Positions 7,694 through 15,298 of a DNA stretch of 64,000 nucleotides are shown in pieces. The translations under genes and the position numbers were made by a program. Every line of letters begins with the position of its first letter. Positions within the stretch are counted from its first letter, which is position 1. The notes under the pieces were generated by a model that saw only the letters and a list, made by a program, of their open reading frames with translations, was not told the DNA's origin and ran no database searches. Origin of the DNA: Nitrospira sp. (GTDB lineage: Bacteria > Nitrospirota > Nitrospiria > Nitrospirales > Nitrospiraceae); the NCBI GenBank assembly GCA_024331125.1, contig JANDJI010000003.1, positions 372,001 through 436,000 of the forward strand, written 5' to 3'.

Positions 7694-9138
7694 GGGACCC
7701 TCTCCCGCTTGCCGAGGGCGAGATACTCTTCGCGCGCCAGACGATGATCCACGATCGGCGCGGGATAATCGATTCCGATCCGGCATCGGGCGTCCGCCTG
7801 TTCGCCGAGGGGCATCAAGTGGGGTTCGTGAATCTTGGCCGTCGGCACCGAGGCCAGTTCCGGCACATAGCGCCGAATGTAGAGCCCTTCCGGATCGAAT
7901 TTCTTGCTCTGCAACGCCGGATTGAAAATGCGATAGCCCCTCATGGCGTCTGTTCCCGTCGAGGCGCACCATTGCCAATTGCCGTTGTTCGCGGCCACGT
8001 CGGCGTCGAGCAGGTGCGCCATGAAATACCGCTCGCCGCTCTGCCAGTCGATCCGCAGGTCTTTGATCAAAAACGAGGCCACGATCATCCGGACTCGGTT
8101 GTGCATCCAGCCGGTTTGCGTCAATTGCCTCATGCCGGCATCCACAATCGGATAGCCGGTCTTTCCGTCGCACCAGGCCTGAAACAACCGGTCTCGTTCC
8201 GGCCCCGGCTCCCGTGTCGGCGGAACGGGGACGTGACGGAAGGGGCCCGAGACCACGTGGGGAAACTCGACCAGCACCTGCTGAAAGAACTCCCGCCAAA
8301 TCAGCTCATCCACCCAAATGAGCACGTCGGGACGAGAAACGTTTCCCCCGCCCTTGGCCAACGTCTTGAGCGCCGCTTGGATGGCGGCGCGGGGGGAGAT
8401 CGTGCCGAAACGAAAGTGGGGAGACAGTTGAGAGCTTCCGTCGATTCCGGGAACGTTACGGCCGGTGCCGTAGCGATGCAGAGCACCGTCGCAGAACCGA
8501 CGCAGCCGTTCCCAGGCCTTGCGTTCGCCCGGTACGATCCAAGGGGAGAGCGGCGCGTAGCCCAACTCTTCCGCGGATGGCAGCGGGCCGGACGGCGGAA
8601 CCGCCGCCCGCTTCGAGACGGTCAGGGAAGTCGGAACAGAAAGCGCCGTGGGCTTGGCGGCGCGCCAGTGGGCCCACCAACGTGCCCGATAGGCGCTGTA
8701 TCGTTGCAGCGGCTCTCCGGTCGAGCTTCTGATTTCGCGGGCTTCGAACACGACATGATCCTTGAAAGTCCTGACAGATACTCTCATGCACTCCAGTTGC
8801 TGCCGGACCTGCCGGTCGCGAACCTGTGCCCGAGGCTCGTAATCGCGATTCCAATAGACGGCGTCGGCCTTCCAGTCGCGCGCGGCCCGCGCCACCTCAT
8901 CCACCGGTTCGCCGCGCCGCCACTCGAGTGCGAGGCCTCGATCAGCCAGCGAGGCGGCCAACTCGCGCAGCGACCCCAGCATGAAGTTCACGCAGGCCGC
9001 TCCGAACTCGCGCGACCGAAGCAGCGGGTCATCAAACACGAAAAGAGGGATCACTTCGTCGCATTCCGCGCAGGCCGCGCTCAGGGCCGGTTGATCGGCC
9101 AGGCGAAGGTCTCTTCGAAACCAAACGATACCACGCAT
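7690..9138 (-). CDS. phrB: Deoxyribodipyrimidine photolyase
   Basis: This 482-residue protein is a class I photolyase/cryptochrome family flavoprotein that uses blue light to split cyclobutane pyrimidine dimers. The N-terminal antenna-binding Rossmann domain starts with IVWFRRDLRL. The C-terminal FAD domain has DELIWREFFQQVL, DAGMRQLTQTGWMHNR and DVAANNGNWQWCASTGTDA, with the asparagine that contacts FAD and the aromatic residues of the electron-transfer chain. Length equals that of E. coli PhrB. It is translationally coupled to the DUF523-DUF1722 gene. The CarH-like regulator 4 kb away is a possible light-dependent controller. A non-repair cryptochrome role is possible but the repair signature is good. 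Confidence 0.93.
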   Translation of the reverse strand: MRGIVWFRRDLRLADQPALSAACAECDEVIPLFVFDDPLLRSREFGAACVNFMLGSLRELAASLADRGLALEWRRGEPVDEVARAARDWKADAVYWNRDYEPRAQVRDRQVRQQLECMRVSVRTFKDHVVFEAREIRSSTGEPLQRYSAYRARWWAHWRAAKPTALSVPTSLTVSKRAAVPPSGPLPSAEELGYAPLSPWIVPGERKAWERLRRFCDGALHRYGTGRNVPGIDGSSQLSPHFRFGTISPRAAIQAALKTLAKGGGNVSRPDVLIWVDELIWREFFQQVLVEFPHVVSGPFRHVPVPPTREPGPERDRLFQAWCDGKTGYPIVDAGMRQLTQTGWMHNRVRMIVASFLIKDLRIDWQSGERYFMAHLLDADVAANNGNWQWCASTGTDAMRGYRIFNPALQSKKFDPEGLYIRRYVPELASVPTAKIHEPHLMPLGEQADARCRIGIDYPAPIVDHRLAREEYLALGKRERVP

Positions 9139-9289
9139 GTGTCGCCTCAGAGTCGCGACGGGCGAGGGGTTGTCGCTTCGTCAGGAGTCGCGGTCGTGTG
9201 TCGGTGCCAGCGGCTCCCGCGCCCTTGCCAACCAGGCCGTCGGCCAAGGAGATCGGACTGAATGAGGGTGGACATTCTCGTCAGCACGC

Positions 9290-10216
9290 TCATTCCTCTG
9301 AAAAAATCGCCCGCAACGCCGGCTCCAACGAGGGATAGCGAAACACGTAGCCCCCGGCGAGCGCCTTGGCCGGACGAACACGCTGTCCGGTCGTCAAGAG
9401 CGATCCCAACTCTCCCAGCGCCAGATGCAATGCCGCGCGGGGAACGGGAAGCCATGATGGGCGGCCAAGGACCCGTCCGAGAACATTGCAGAATTGCCTC
9501 ATCGTTTCCGGCTCCGGCGCGACGGCGTTGAGGGGACCGGAGACGTCCGGCGTTTCGATCGCCCAGCGAATCAGCCCGATATGATCCTGTCGATGAACCC
9601 AGGAGACCCACTGGCTTCCCGGCAGGATCGGTCCTCCCATAAAAAGTTTGAATGGGAGCACCATGCGCGGCAACGCCCCCCCGTCCCGTTCCAACACCAT
9701 ACCGGTTCGGAGCAGCACCACGCGCGTTCCGAATTGCCCGGCGAGCAACGCTTCCGCTTCCCATTGCAGACAGAGGTCCGCGAGGAAGCCTTTCCCAGGA
9801 GGCGAACGTTCGTCCAGAATTCGGTCATCGCCAGCTCCATAGTAGCCGATACCGGAGGCATTGATGAGGATCGACGGACGCGTCGATTGACGGGAGATGG
9901 CCTGGACCAGCAAGCGCGTCGTGAGGATTCGGCTATCGGTGATCTGGCGCTTTCGCGCTTCCGTCCAGCGCGATTCGGCAATGGGTGCGCCGGCCAGGTT
10001 GATGACGGCATCGGCCCCGTCAAAACACCGTTCCCAGGCTCCCTCCCGCATGCCGTCCCACTCGACCACCATCGGATTGGCCTGCGGGTTGGCCTGTGTC
10101 CCCTGTGGTGTTCCTCTCGTTCTGGCGAGCACGGTCACGCGATGACCGTCTTGAACTAAGGAGGCGCACAAGGCTCGGCCGATGAATCCCGTCCCCCCGG
10201 CCACAATAATGTTCAT
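9290..10216 (-). CDS. TIGR01777 family epimerase-like SDR protein
   Basis: The 308-residue protein has an N-terminal Rossmann fold with GGTGFIG, a YYG motif of extended SDR enzymes (GIGYYGAGDD) and a C-terminal DUF1731 region (NAVAPEPETMRQF to the end). This is the TIGR01777/YfcH layout of NAD(P)-dependent sugar epimerase-like proteins of unknown substrate. Such genes recur beside photolyase and B12-dependent MerR regulators in other bacteria. The start was placed at ATG 10216, where the fold begins; an upstream ATG adds 18 residues without homology. It lies 151 bases upstream of phrB on the same strand, so both may share a transcript. Confidence 0.85.
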   Translation of the reverse strand: MNIIVAGGTGFIGRALCASLVQDGHRVTVLARTRGTPQGTQANPQANPMVVEWDGMREGAWERCFDGADAVINLAGAPIAESRWTEARKRQITDSRILTTRLLVQAISRQSTRPSILINASGIGYYGAGDDRILDERSPPGKGFLADLCLQWEAEALLAGQFGTRVVLLRTGMVLERDGGALPRMVLPFKLFMGGPILPGSQWVSWVHRQDHIGLIRWAIETPDVSGPLNAVAPEPETMRQFCNVLGRVLGRPSWLPVPRAALHLALGELGSLLTTGQRVRPAKALAGGYVFRYPSLEPALRAIFSEE

Positions 10217-10277
10217 GATGTTCTGTCCGTCAGGCTGATCATGTTGGTGTTTACGAACCGCCCCCTGCACGTCTCCA

Positions 10278-10445
10278 TCATACTCCTGAGTCGCCGCCGA
10301 GCGTTCTCAAGGAATCCCTCCGAGACTTCTGTCTACCGGCACGTTGTCGTACTGGAATCAAGCGAGTCGAATGCTCGATGACAAATCTGCGGATTGCCGC
10401 CTCAACCGCCAATGCCAGCGCCAGGATCGTTATCGTCACCATCAT
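10278..10445 (-). CDS. Small hypothetical protein with one hydrophobic segment
   Basis: This 55-residue frame starts at two adjacent ATGs preceded by GAGGAGGAG, a strong ribosome site, which is the main reason for listing it. The N terminus VTITILALALAVEAAI is a hydrophobic stretch suited to one membrane span, followed by a basic tail rich in Arg. I know no family for it. It lies between the SUMF1-fold gene and the TIGR01777 gene on the same strand. It could be a small membrane protein or a chance frame. Confidence 0.35.
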   Translation of the reverse strand: MMVTITILALALAVEAAIRRFVIEHSTRLIPVRQRAGRQKSRRDSLRTLGGDSGV

Positions 10446-10502
10446 CTCCTCCTCATGTGTCGAGCACGGCCTGGACATCGGAGCGGCTCGGCGCGCCGAG
10501 GA

Positions 10503-10531
10503 GCCGGGTCTCTCGAAATCGAGAGCCCGGC
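10503..10531 (-). terminator. Strong hairpin after the SUMF1-fold gene
   Basis: GCCGGG-T-CTCTCGA and TCGAGAG-CCCGGC form a 13-pair stem with one bulged base and a two-base apex, 116 bases past the stop of the SUMF1-fold gene at 10647. No clear T-run follows on either strand, so it may be an RNA-stability element or a factor-assisted terminator instead of a simple intrinsic one. Confidence 0.4.
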
Positions 10532-10646
10532 TACCTCAGGGGCCGCGCCGTGCGGAGTAGCGGCACGACCCGAGCGACCGGCCCCCGCCTCGCTCACGTT
10601 GTCGGTTCAACGTTATCCCGTTCATGATTGCCGAATCGGAGTCCTT

Positions 10647-11489
10647 CTATTCGGTTGCCGCGTTGAGACTTCGGGCGCATCGAAAACCGGTGCCATGCGT
10701 TTGAAGCGCAAACCCGCCCCGCCCCCGGGCCGCAGCCCGAATGTCGTTTGCGGGGCTGTGCCAGGAGCCTCCCCTGATGGACCGCACCACTCCTTTTTTC
10801 TCCGGACCCTGGGGGTTTCGATCCGGCGCCTGCGCGTAGTAATCCGCCTCGTACCAATCGGCCACCCACTCCCGTGCATTGCCCGCCATATCCTTGACGC
10901 CGTAGGGAGAATCTCCTTCGGGCAACGATCCCACGGCGTGCAGGGTCCTCTGGCCGTCCCACTCCCGGTCAAAATTCGCCCGCCGGGGAGTCGGCGGGTC
11001 GTTGCCCCATGGATACAGGCGTCCGTCGGTTCCACGAGCGGCTTTTTCCCACTCGGCTTCCGTGGGCAATCGTTTTTGAGCCCAGGTGCAATAGGCTTTG
11101 GCATCATACCAGGTTGTCTGCACGACGGGCAGTTGCTCAAGGCCCTTGATGGATTGAAGCGGGCCGGTTCCAAAGGGATCGGGAGGGGGACGGTGGCCGG
11201 TCGCCTTGACGAATCGCATGTAGCGTTCGTTGGTGACTTCAACCTGGTCGATCTCGAACGCGTCGAGATAGACGGATCGCTGCGGCCGTTCGTCCGGGCG
11301 ACCTTGCCCCTCCGGGCTGCCCATGAGGAATTCACCGGCCGGAATGATGATCATGGGAACCGGGTCTGGTCCGTGCGAGGAAGGGGACGGCGCGCCCGCG
11401 GTCGCCCACTGCTCCGCTCCCAACATCGTCGCCGCAATCAACGCGATCTCGATGAGCCGACTCACGGTATCGTTCAGACCGGTGCTCAC
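10647..11489 (-). CDS. Secreted SUMF1/FGE-sulfatase fold protein
   Basis: The 280-residue product has a hydrophobic N terminus (residues 10-30, ending TAGAP) that reads as a signal peptide. The rest is a formylglycine-generating-enzyme fold: IPAGEFLMGS, EVTNERYMRFV, RLPTEAEWEKAARG, DMAGNAREWVADWY and GTGFRCARS. In true FGE two Cys sit after the GGS motif; here the region reads GGSWHSPANDIRAAARG with neither, so oxidase activity on sulfatases is unlikely and the fold may serve as a binding module. The start is a GTG that overlaps the stop of the upstream 127-residue gene (GTGA). A second copy of the fold lies 470 bases upstream. Confidence 0.85.
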   Translation of the reverse strand: MSTGLNDTVSRLIEIALIAATMLGAEQWATAGAPSPSSHGPDPVPMIIIPAGEFLMGSPEGQGRPDERPQRSVYLDAFEIDQVEVTNERYMRFVKATGHRPPPDPFGTGPLQSIKGLEQLPVVQTTWYDAKAYCTWAQKRLPTEAEWEKAARGTDGRLYPWGNDPPTPRRANFDREWDGQRTLHAVGSLPEGDSPYGVKDMAGNAREWVADWYEADYYAQAPDRNPQGPEKKGVVRSIRGGSWHSPANDIRAAARGRGGFALQTHGTGFRCARSLNAATE

Positions 11490-11869
11490 TTTTTGGGCTC
11501 CTTGCTCCCCTCGATGGCGTGGACGGTGTGGATCCGAACGAGATTCACGAGCTGCTCCACCTTTCGATTGTCCCCTTGCCGCGCGGCTTCGAGCGCCTGT
11601 GTGATGAGGGTTCTGGCTTCGTGCAGGTGTTCTTCGATCACGGCCTGGAGCGCGGGTGACGCCACGGTGCCACCCAACGCCGCCCGGTGATAGACTTCCC
11701 AGGCGTCGTCGACCTCGTGAGCGGCCTGGTGCACGGTTCGGAGGACTTCCTGATATGGATGATCCATCCCTTCTCCCTCAAGAGGGCCGGCCGTGAGATA
11801 AGAAGGCCCCAGACATGAGACGAGCAACATGCCGGGAATCAGCAGCCGTTTCTTTATCAGCGTTCTCAT
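11486..11869 (-). CDS. Exported hypothetical protein
   Basis: The 127-residue protein starts with a basic n-region (MRTLIKKR) and a hydrophobic core, then VSC at Cys19 followed by SYLTAG. It may be a lipoprotein or be cut later by signal peptidase I. The mature part is mostly helical and rich in His, Glu and Ala (HQAAHEVDDAWEVYHRAAL and HLHEARTLITQALEAARQG), resembling a small helical-bundle periplasmic protein. The start ATG has GGAG nine bases upstream; a longer frame adds 20 residues without signal features. It is coupled to the downstream SUMF1-fold gene by a GTGA overlap, so the two products likely work together. No family is recognised. Confidence 0.65.
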   Translation of the reverse strand: MRTLIKKRLLIPGMLLVSCLGPSYLTAGPLEGEGMDHPYQEVLRTVHQAAHEVDDAWEVYHRAALGGTVASPALQAVIEEHLHEARTLITQALEAARQGDNRKVEQLVNLVRIHTVHAIEGSKEPKK

Positions 11870-11962
11870 AAACGATGCTCCGTCATGGGCGGTCGATGAC
11901 GTGGTTCGGCGCGCTCGTTCGTTGGGCAAGGCCGTGCGGAACGGCTCCCCTGTATGCGCCTA

Positions 11963-12916
11963 TCATTTGTTTCGTTTCATCGCTTTCTGGATAAGATCGC
12001 GGGTCGCGAGATATTCCTGGTTGTCCGGGTCGATGGCCAATGCCTTTTCAATGGCGGTCAACGCGTTCGCGTACTTTTCGGCTCCCATGAACACAAGCGT
12101 TTGGATAAAGGCATCACGCGCCTCCTGCCGCATGTCATCGGAAACAACCCGGGCCGATTTGGCGCAGCGGAAACCCAGCCCCACCCCATAAGAATTATTC
12201 TCCGGCTGGTTCCAGAACCGATGGCTGGTATGGAGCGAAGTCTCTGGCGCCAGCCATGATCCTCCGCGGAGAACGCGGACCGGTCCTTGATTGGCAAAGT
12301 TGTAGCCCTTTTCGGGCCCCTGGGGATTGAGGGCGACACTCTGCTTATAATAGTTGGGATCGTACCAGTCCTGGACCCACTCAAAAACGTTTCCCGCCAT
12401 ATTATAGACGCCGAAGCCGCTCACGCCCTCCGGATAGGAATCAACCGGGGCCGTGCGCCCGACGTTTTGACCGTAGTTGGCCTTGCTCGGATTGAGCGAG
12501 TGCCCCCAGGGGTAATGGTTGTCTCCGGAAGGGCCCTTGGCCGCCCGTTCCCATTCCGCTTCTGTGGGCAATCTCTTCCCCTCCCACTTGCAGAAGGCGG
12601 CGGCGTCGGTCCAACTGACCCCCACGACGGGCTGCTCGGGTTTGTTCAGCCGTGGATCGTCCCAGTAGGCGGGAGCAGGATGGCCCGTCGCCCTCATGAA
12701 TTCTTTATAGCGCGCGTTGGACGTTTCGTACTTGTCGATGTAATAGGCGTCGAGTACCACTTGATGTTTGGGTTCATCGGAATGTTCGTTGCTCCCCATC
12801 GTGAACTCGCCGTGGGGAATCAGCACCATGTCGGTTTCGGCGGCGGAAACGTCCGTCACCGCGGTGAGAGAAATGGCTCCCCCCACCATGAGCATCACCA
12901 GCGTTTGACTCCGCAT
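11963..12916 (-). CDS. Secreted SUMF1-fold protein with C-terminal TPR-like tail
   Basis: The 317-residue product has a clear signal peptide (to about residue 26, VSAAE). The FGE-sulfatase fold spans residues 28-260: LIPHGEFTMGS, KYETSNARYKEFM, RLPTEAEWERAAKG, NMAGNVFEWVQDWY and GLGFRCAKS. As in its downstream paralogue the GGSW region lacks the catalytic Cys pair. About 55 extra residues follow, with YANALTAIEKALAIDPDNQ, which is one TPR-like repeat that may mediate partner binding. AAGGAGG lies eight bases before the start ATG. Its neighbours on the same strand are a second SUMF1-fold gene and a small exported protein. Such proteins are numerous in Nitrospira-type genomes; their roles are mostly untested. 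Confidence 0.87.
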   Translation of the reverse strand: MRSQTLVMLMVGGAISLTAVTDVSAAETDMVLIPHGEFTMGSNEHSDEPKHQVVLDAYYIDKYETSNARYKEFMRATGHPAPAYWDDPRLNKPEQPVVGVSWTDAAAFCKWEGKRLPTEAEWERAAKGPSGDNHYPWGHSLNPSKANYGQNVGRTAPVDSYPEGVSGFGVYNMAGNVFEWVQDWYDPNYYKQSVALNPQGPEKGYNFANQGPVRVLRGGSWLAPETSLHTSHRFWNQPENNSYGVGLGFRCAKSARVVSDDMRQEARDAFIQTLVFMGAEKYANALTAIEKALAIDPDNQEYLATRDLIQKAMKRNK

Positions 12917-12944
12917 GATAGTCCTCCTTAGTCGTTCATGTGTC

Positions 12945-13235
12945 CTAGGCGGCCGCCCACAGTTCCGCAGAGAAGGTCGAGGTCCCGCCTGGCTCGGCGG
13001 ATTGTCGGCTCCGTCCGAGTCGGCGATTCTGCAGGATTACAGGATCGACGATGTCACCACACTGGATGCAGCGCAGGGCCGCAAACTCCAGCTCTCGGTC
13101 GCTGTTCAACAGATCCATGCAGACGTGGCCGACCAAGAGTCCTCCGCATCGGGTACAGGTCTGGTGGGAAGCATTGGCGGGATGGCCTTCTGAGATCTCC
13201 CATTCACTCATATGCCCTGAGAGTATTGAAGCCAT
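12945..13235 (-). CDS. Small zinc-ribbon protein
   Basis: The 96-residue protein has two CxxC pairs, C27-C30 (TCTRCGG) and C56-C59 (RCIQCGD), plus Cys39, which suits a small zinc ribbon. The tail is basic and has NRRLGRSRQS. AAGGAG lies a few bases upstream of the ATG, and a near-consensus promoter precedes it. It is divergent from the CarH-like regulator and so is a likely direct target. No enzymatic domain is visible; it could bind DNA, RNA or a protein partner. Confidence 0.72.
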   Translation of the reverse strand: MASILSGHMSEWEISEGHPANASHQTCTRCGGLLVGHVCMDLLNSDRELEFAALRCIQCGDIVDPVILQNRRLGRSRQSAEPGGTSTFSAELWAAA

Positions 13236-13255
13236 AGGCGACTCCTTTTTGTTTA

Positions 13256-13344
13256 ATGTTCGTCAATGATATGTTCAATGTATATCTAATTTGTCCATAG
13301 TTGTCAACTGTTATTTTTTTAAAGGATTGACAAAGACTGAACAT
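13256..13344. promoter_or_regulatory. Candidate operator region with three ATGTTC/GAACAT motifs
   Basis: The 126-base AT-rich divergent region carries ATGTTC at 13256-13261 and 13271-13276, 15 bases apart, and its complement GAACAT at 13339-13344. The first two lie around the start of the zinc-ribbon transcript and the third between the -35 and -10 of the regulator promoter. This suits binding by the divergently encoded MerR/CarH-like protein and autoregulation. The link between motif and protein is inferred only from position. Confidence 0.4.
13279..13307 (-). promoter_or_regulatory. Sigma-70 promoter of the zinc-ribbon gene
   Basis: On the minus strand TTGACA (13302-13307), a 17-base spacer and TATACA (13279-13284) form a near-perfect promoter. 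The predicted start of transcription lies about 37 bases before the ATG, leaving room for the AAGGAG ribosome site. Confidence 0.75.
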
Positions 13345-13355
13345 CGCGATAAGCT
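13327..13355 (+). promoter_or_regulatory. Candidate promoter of the CarH-like regulator
   Basis: TTGACA (13327-13332), a 17-base spacer and TAAGCT (13350-13355) precede the regulator. The predicted start of transcription falls at or next to the GTG start codon, so the message may be leaderless; GAGG at 13356-13359 is too close to the codon to serve as a normal ribosome site. Confidence 0.55.
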
Positions 13356-13361
13356 GAGGCT

Positions 13362-14282
13362 GTGAAAAATCATAGAATTCATAGGGTTGCAAAATTGACC
13401 GGTTTGTCGAGAGACGTGATACGGGTCTGGGAAAAACGATACGGCTTGGTCAAGCCTCTGCGCAGTGCAAACCGCTATCGTGAGTACACCGATGAAGATG
13501 TGGCGTTGCTCAGGTTTTTGAAAGAAGAAGTGGACCGTGGTCAGACCATCGGAGCTCTTGCCATTGAGGGGCGGGATTCATTGCTTCAGCGCATGCGACT
13601 GTGCGCGGCTCCAAAATTACAGGAACTGACGCCGCACAAGTCGTTGCTGGATGAGCTGGTCGCGTGTCTTGATCCGCTCGATAAGGTGCGGTTTGAGCAT
13701 AAGCTCAATGGAGCGGTGGCGGTGATTCCCTTCGAGGAAGCGATTCAACGGATTCTGCTTCCATTGGAACGGCTGGTCGGTGAGCTGTGGCACCAAGGAA
13801 AAATCGACATCGCCGTTGAACATTACATCACGAAGCTTATTCAACAGAAACTCTTCGCCGTCATGAATCAGTTGCCGGCCAACGAGCATGGTCCGCGGCT
13901 TTTGATCGCCTGCCCCGAGGGCGAACTGCATGAAATCGGCGCTCAGGCCGTGGCGTATCTGGCCGCGATGCGCGGCTGCCACGTGTATTATCTGGGCCCC
14001 AATCTTCCGACGTCCGCTCTTGCGTCTTTCTGCGACCGAATCAAGCCGGATTTGGTGCTTCTGTCCCTGACGGAAGTGAAATCGGTTGAAGAGGGAATCG
14101 GTCTCTTGCGAGAACTTGACGCGCTGGCAGAACGGTGGCCCGTCGCCATCGGCGGGCAGGGAGCACGTGCTCTGGAAGAGGCTCTGCGCCAAACCAAGGT
14201 TGAGTTTCTTGATGATCTGGCGCAATTCCAAGATCGGCTCACCGCCCTGCTGTCGGTTCACTCTCCTTTTTCCCGTTCGTAG
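13362..14282 (+). CDS. MerR-family regulator with B12-binding domain (CarH/LitR-like)
   Basis: The 306-residue protein has an N-terminal MerR winged helix (VAKLTGLSRDVIRVWEKRYG). A four-helix bundle follows with the CarH signature W143-x9-E153-H154 (LWHQGKIDIAVEHY), where the Trp and Glu cap the upper axial side of adenosylcobalamin. A Rossmann B12-binding domain has E186-x3-H190-x2-G193 (EGELHEIG); the His is the lower axial cobalt ligand. In Thermus CarH the same residues occur with almost the same spacing. In that family, dark tetramers with adenosylcobalamin repress and light releases DNA. The start is a GTG. The divergent zinc-ribbon gene, its own promoter and perhaps the nearby photolyase set are candidate targets. 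Confidence 0.9.
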   Translation: MKNHRIHRVAKLTGLSRDVIRVWEKRYGLVKPLRSANRYREYTDEDVALLRFLKEEVDRGQTIGALAIEGRDSLLQRMRLCAAPKLQELTPHKSLLDELVACLDPLDKVRFEHKLNGAVAVIPFEEAIQRILLPLERLVGELWHQGKIDIAVEHYITKLIQQKLFAVMNQLPANEHGPRLLIACPEGELHEIGAQAVAYLAAMRGCHVYYLGPNLPTSALASFCDRIKPDLVLLSLTEVKSVEEGIGLLRELDALAERWPVAIGGQGARALEEALRQTKVEFLDDLAQFQDRLTALLSVHSPFSRS

Positions 14283-14296
14283 CGACGACCATTGTT

Positions 14297-14875
14297 TCAT
14301 TCTCTGACAGGCTGCCCGGTCGCGACAGGGCCTCGCACGCACCAGACCGGGAACGTGTAAATCCTGGTCATGCTCAGGATGTTTCCCAGGAAGGCGTCCA
14401 GATATCGAGCATACGACGGCTGATTGGCCTCGGGTACCACGGTCCAGTACGAGGCCTGGATGATGTTGAGGAAGGGATGGCCGGGAGGAATGTTGGGGCC
14501 GGGAGCATCGATCGCCGGTCCAACAAGGCTCCGCATTTCGGCGGGGGAGGGCAAACGCCACCCTTTTTGCCCGCCGATCACTCGACGAACGCAAGCGGCT
14601 CGGGCTTCGTTCCACGTGACGCGCGCGCTGTCCGGCGCAAGCTCCCAGATGAGACCCGTTTCTTTGTCCAGCACGGCCTCGTGCTGAAAAGCCGGCAGAA
14701 CCTCGAACCGATTCTCCGCCGGGTGCGCCGCCTGCCAGTTCCGGACGATTTCCGCCATCAATTCCTCTTTTCCTACGGGCGAGCCGGCTGGCGAACTCAA
14801 CAGCAGATAAGCAAGGAGAGACAGACTGCCGATCACGACAATGAGCGCGCCGGGGATGATCCATTTGAGATTCAT
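14297..14875 (-). CDS. Membrane-anchored DUF1566 (Lcl C-terminal) domain protein
   Basis: The 192-residue protein has an N-terminal membrane segment (residues 5-27) and a DUF1566 domain: VLDKETGLIWE, TWNEARAACV, WRLPSPAEMRSLVG, FLNIIQASYWTVV and FPVWCVRGP. DUF1566 is related to the C-type-lectin-like fold shared with FGE/SUMF1, so it is likely a periplasmic binding module. Two Cys, one in the central region and one near the end, could form a disulfide. It converges on the CarH-like gene with 14 bases between stops. No substrate or partner can be told from its neighbours. Confidence 0.78.
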   Translation of the reverse strand: MNLKWIIPGALIVVIGSLSLLAYLLLSSPAGSPVGKEELMAEIVRNWQAAHPAENRFEVLPAFQHEAVLDKETGLIWELAPDSARVTWNEARAACVRRVIGGQKGWRLPSPAEMRSLVGPAIDAPGPNIPPGHPFLNIIQASYWTVVPEANQPSYARYLDAFLGNILSMTRIYTFPVWCVRGPVATGQPVRE

Positions 14876-15298
14876 TGTCGTTCAGCGGCGAGACGAGATG
14901 AAGACCAACGCCTACAAAGCGTCGTACCGGAGACAAGAGTCGGCCGTTTATGGTCGTTTGCCGGCACTCCGCCGGTGCCGAGTCCAGGATATTCTTCTCT
15001 CAATTCCTGGGTCAAGAAGCCCGGAGGAACCCGTGCGTCGGCCTATGCGTTGACGTGGAACCGCGACGTCGATCGCCGTGGGGACATCTCATTCCAATAA
15101 GATCGGTCGTGTGAGACCATCTCGCTCGAAAACGAGGGTGTATTGTGCCGACCGGACGGCGGCACAGAACGCTTCCTTATCATGACTCTCGAAGGATATC
15201 TCGACAGGGGCGCCTCTCTCTTGATACCCTGTGCTCCTATGGCTCAAAACTCACGAAAGCCGTCCGGCTTCCGGTTGGCCGATCGACAGTCTGCAAGG
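14876..15298. other. Gap without a convincing gene
   Basis: About 420 bases separate the DUF1566 start from the chosen cimA start. A plus-strand frame from 14898 gives 51 residues of Arg-rich, low-complexity sequence with no family features, and cimA could start earlier at ATG 15182 or 15239. I see no tRNA, no clear leader peptide for attenuation and no convincing promoter. Confidence 0.5.

Noticed and set aside
7694..8299. Upstream extension of the DUF523-DUF1722 frame into the photolyase gene
   Set aside because: The extension lies inside the photolyase coding sequence and has no homology; the ATGA overlap at 7690-7693 gives the natural start.
14898..15053. Short plus-strand frame between the DUF1566 gene and cimA
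   Set aside because: Low-complexity Arg-rich sequence with no strong ribosome site or family.
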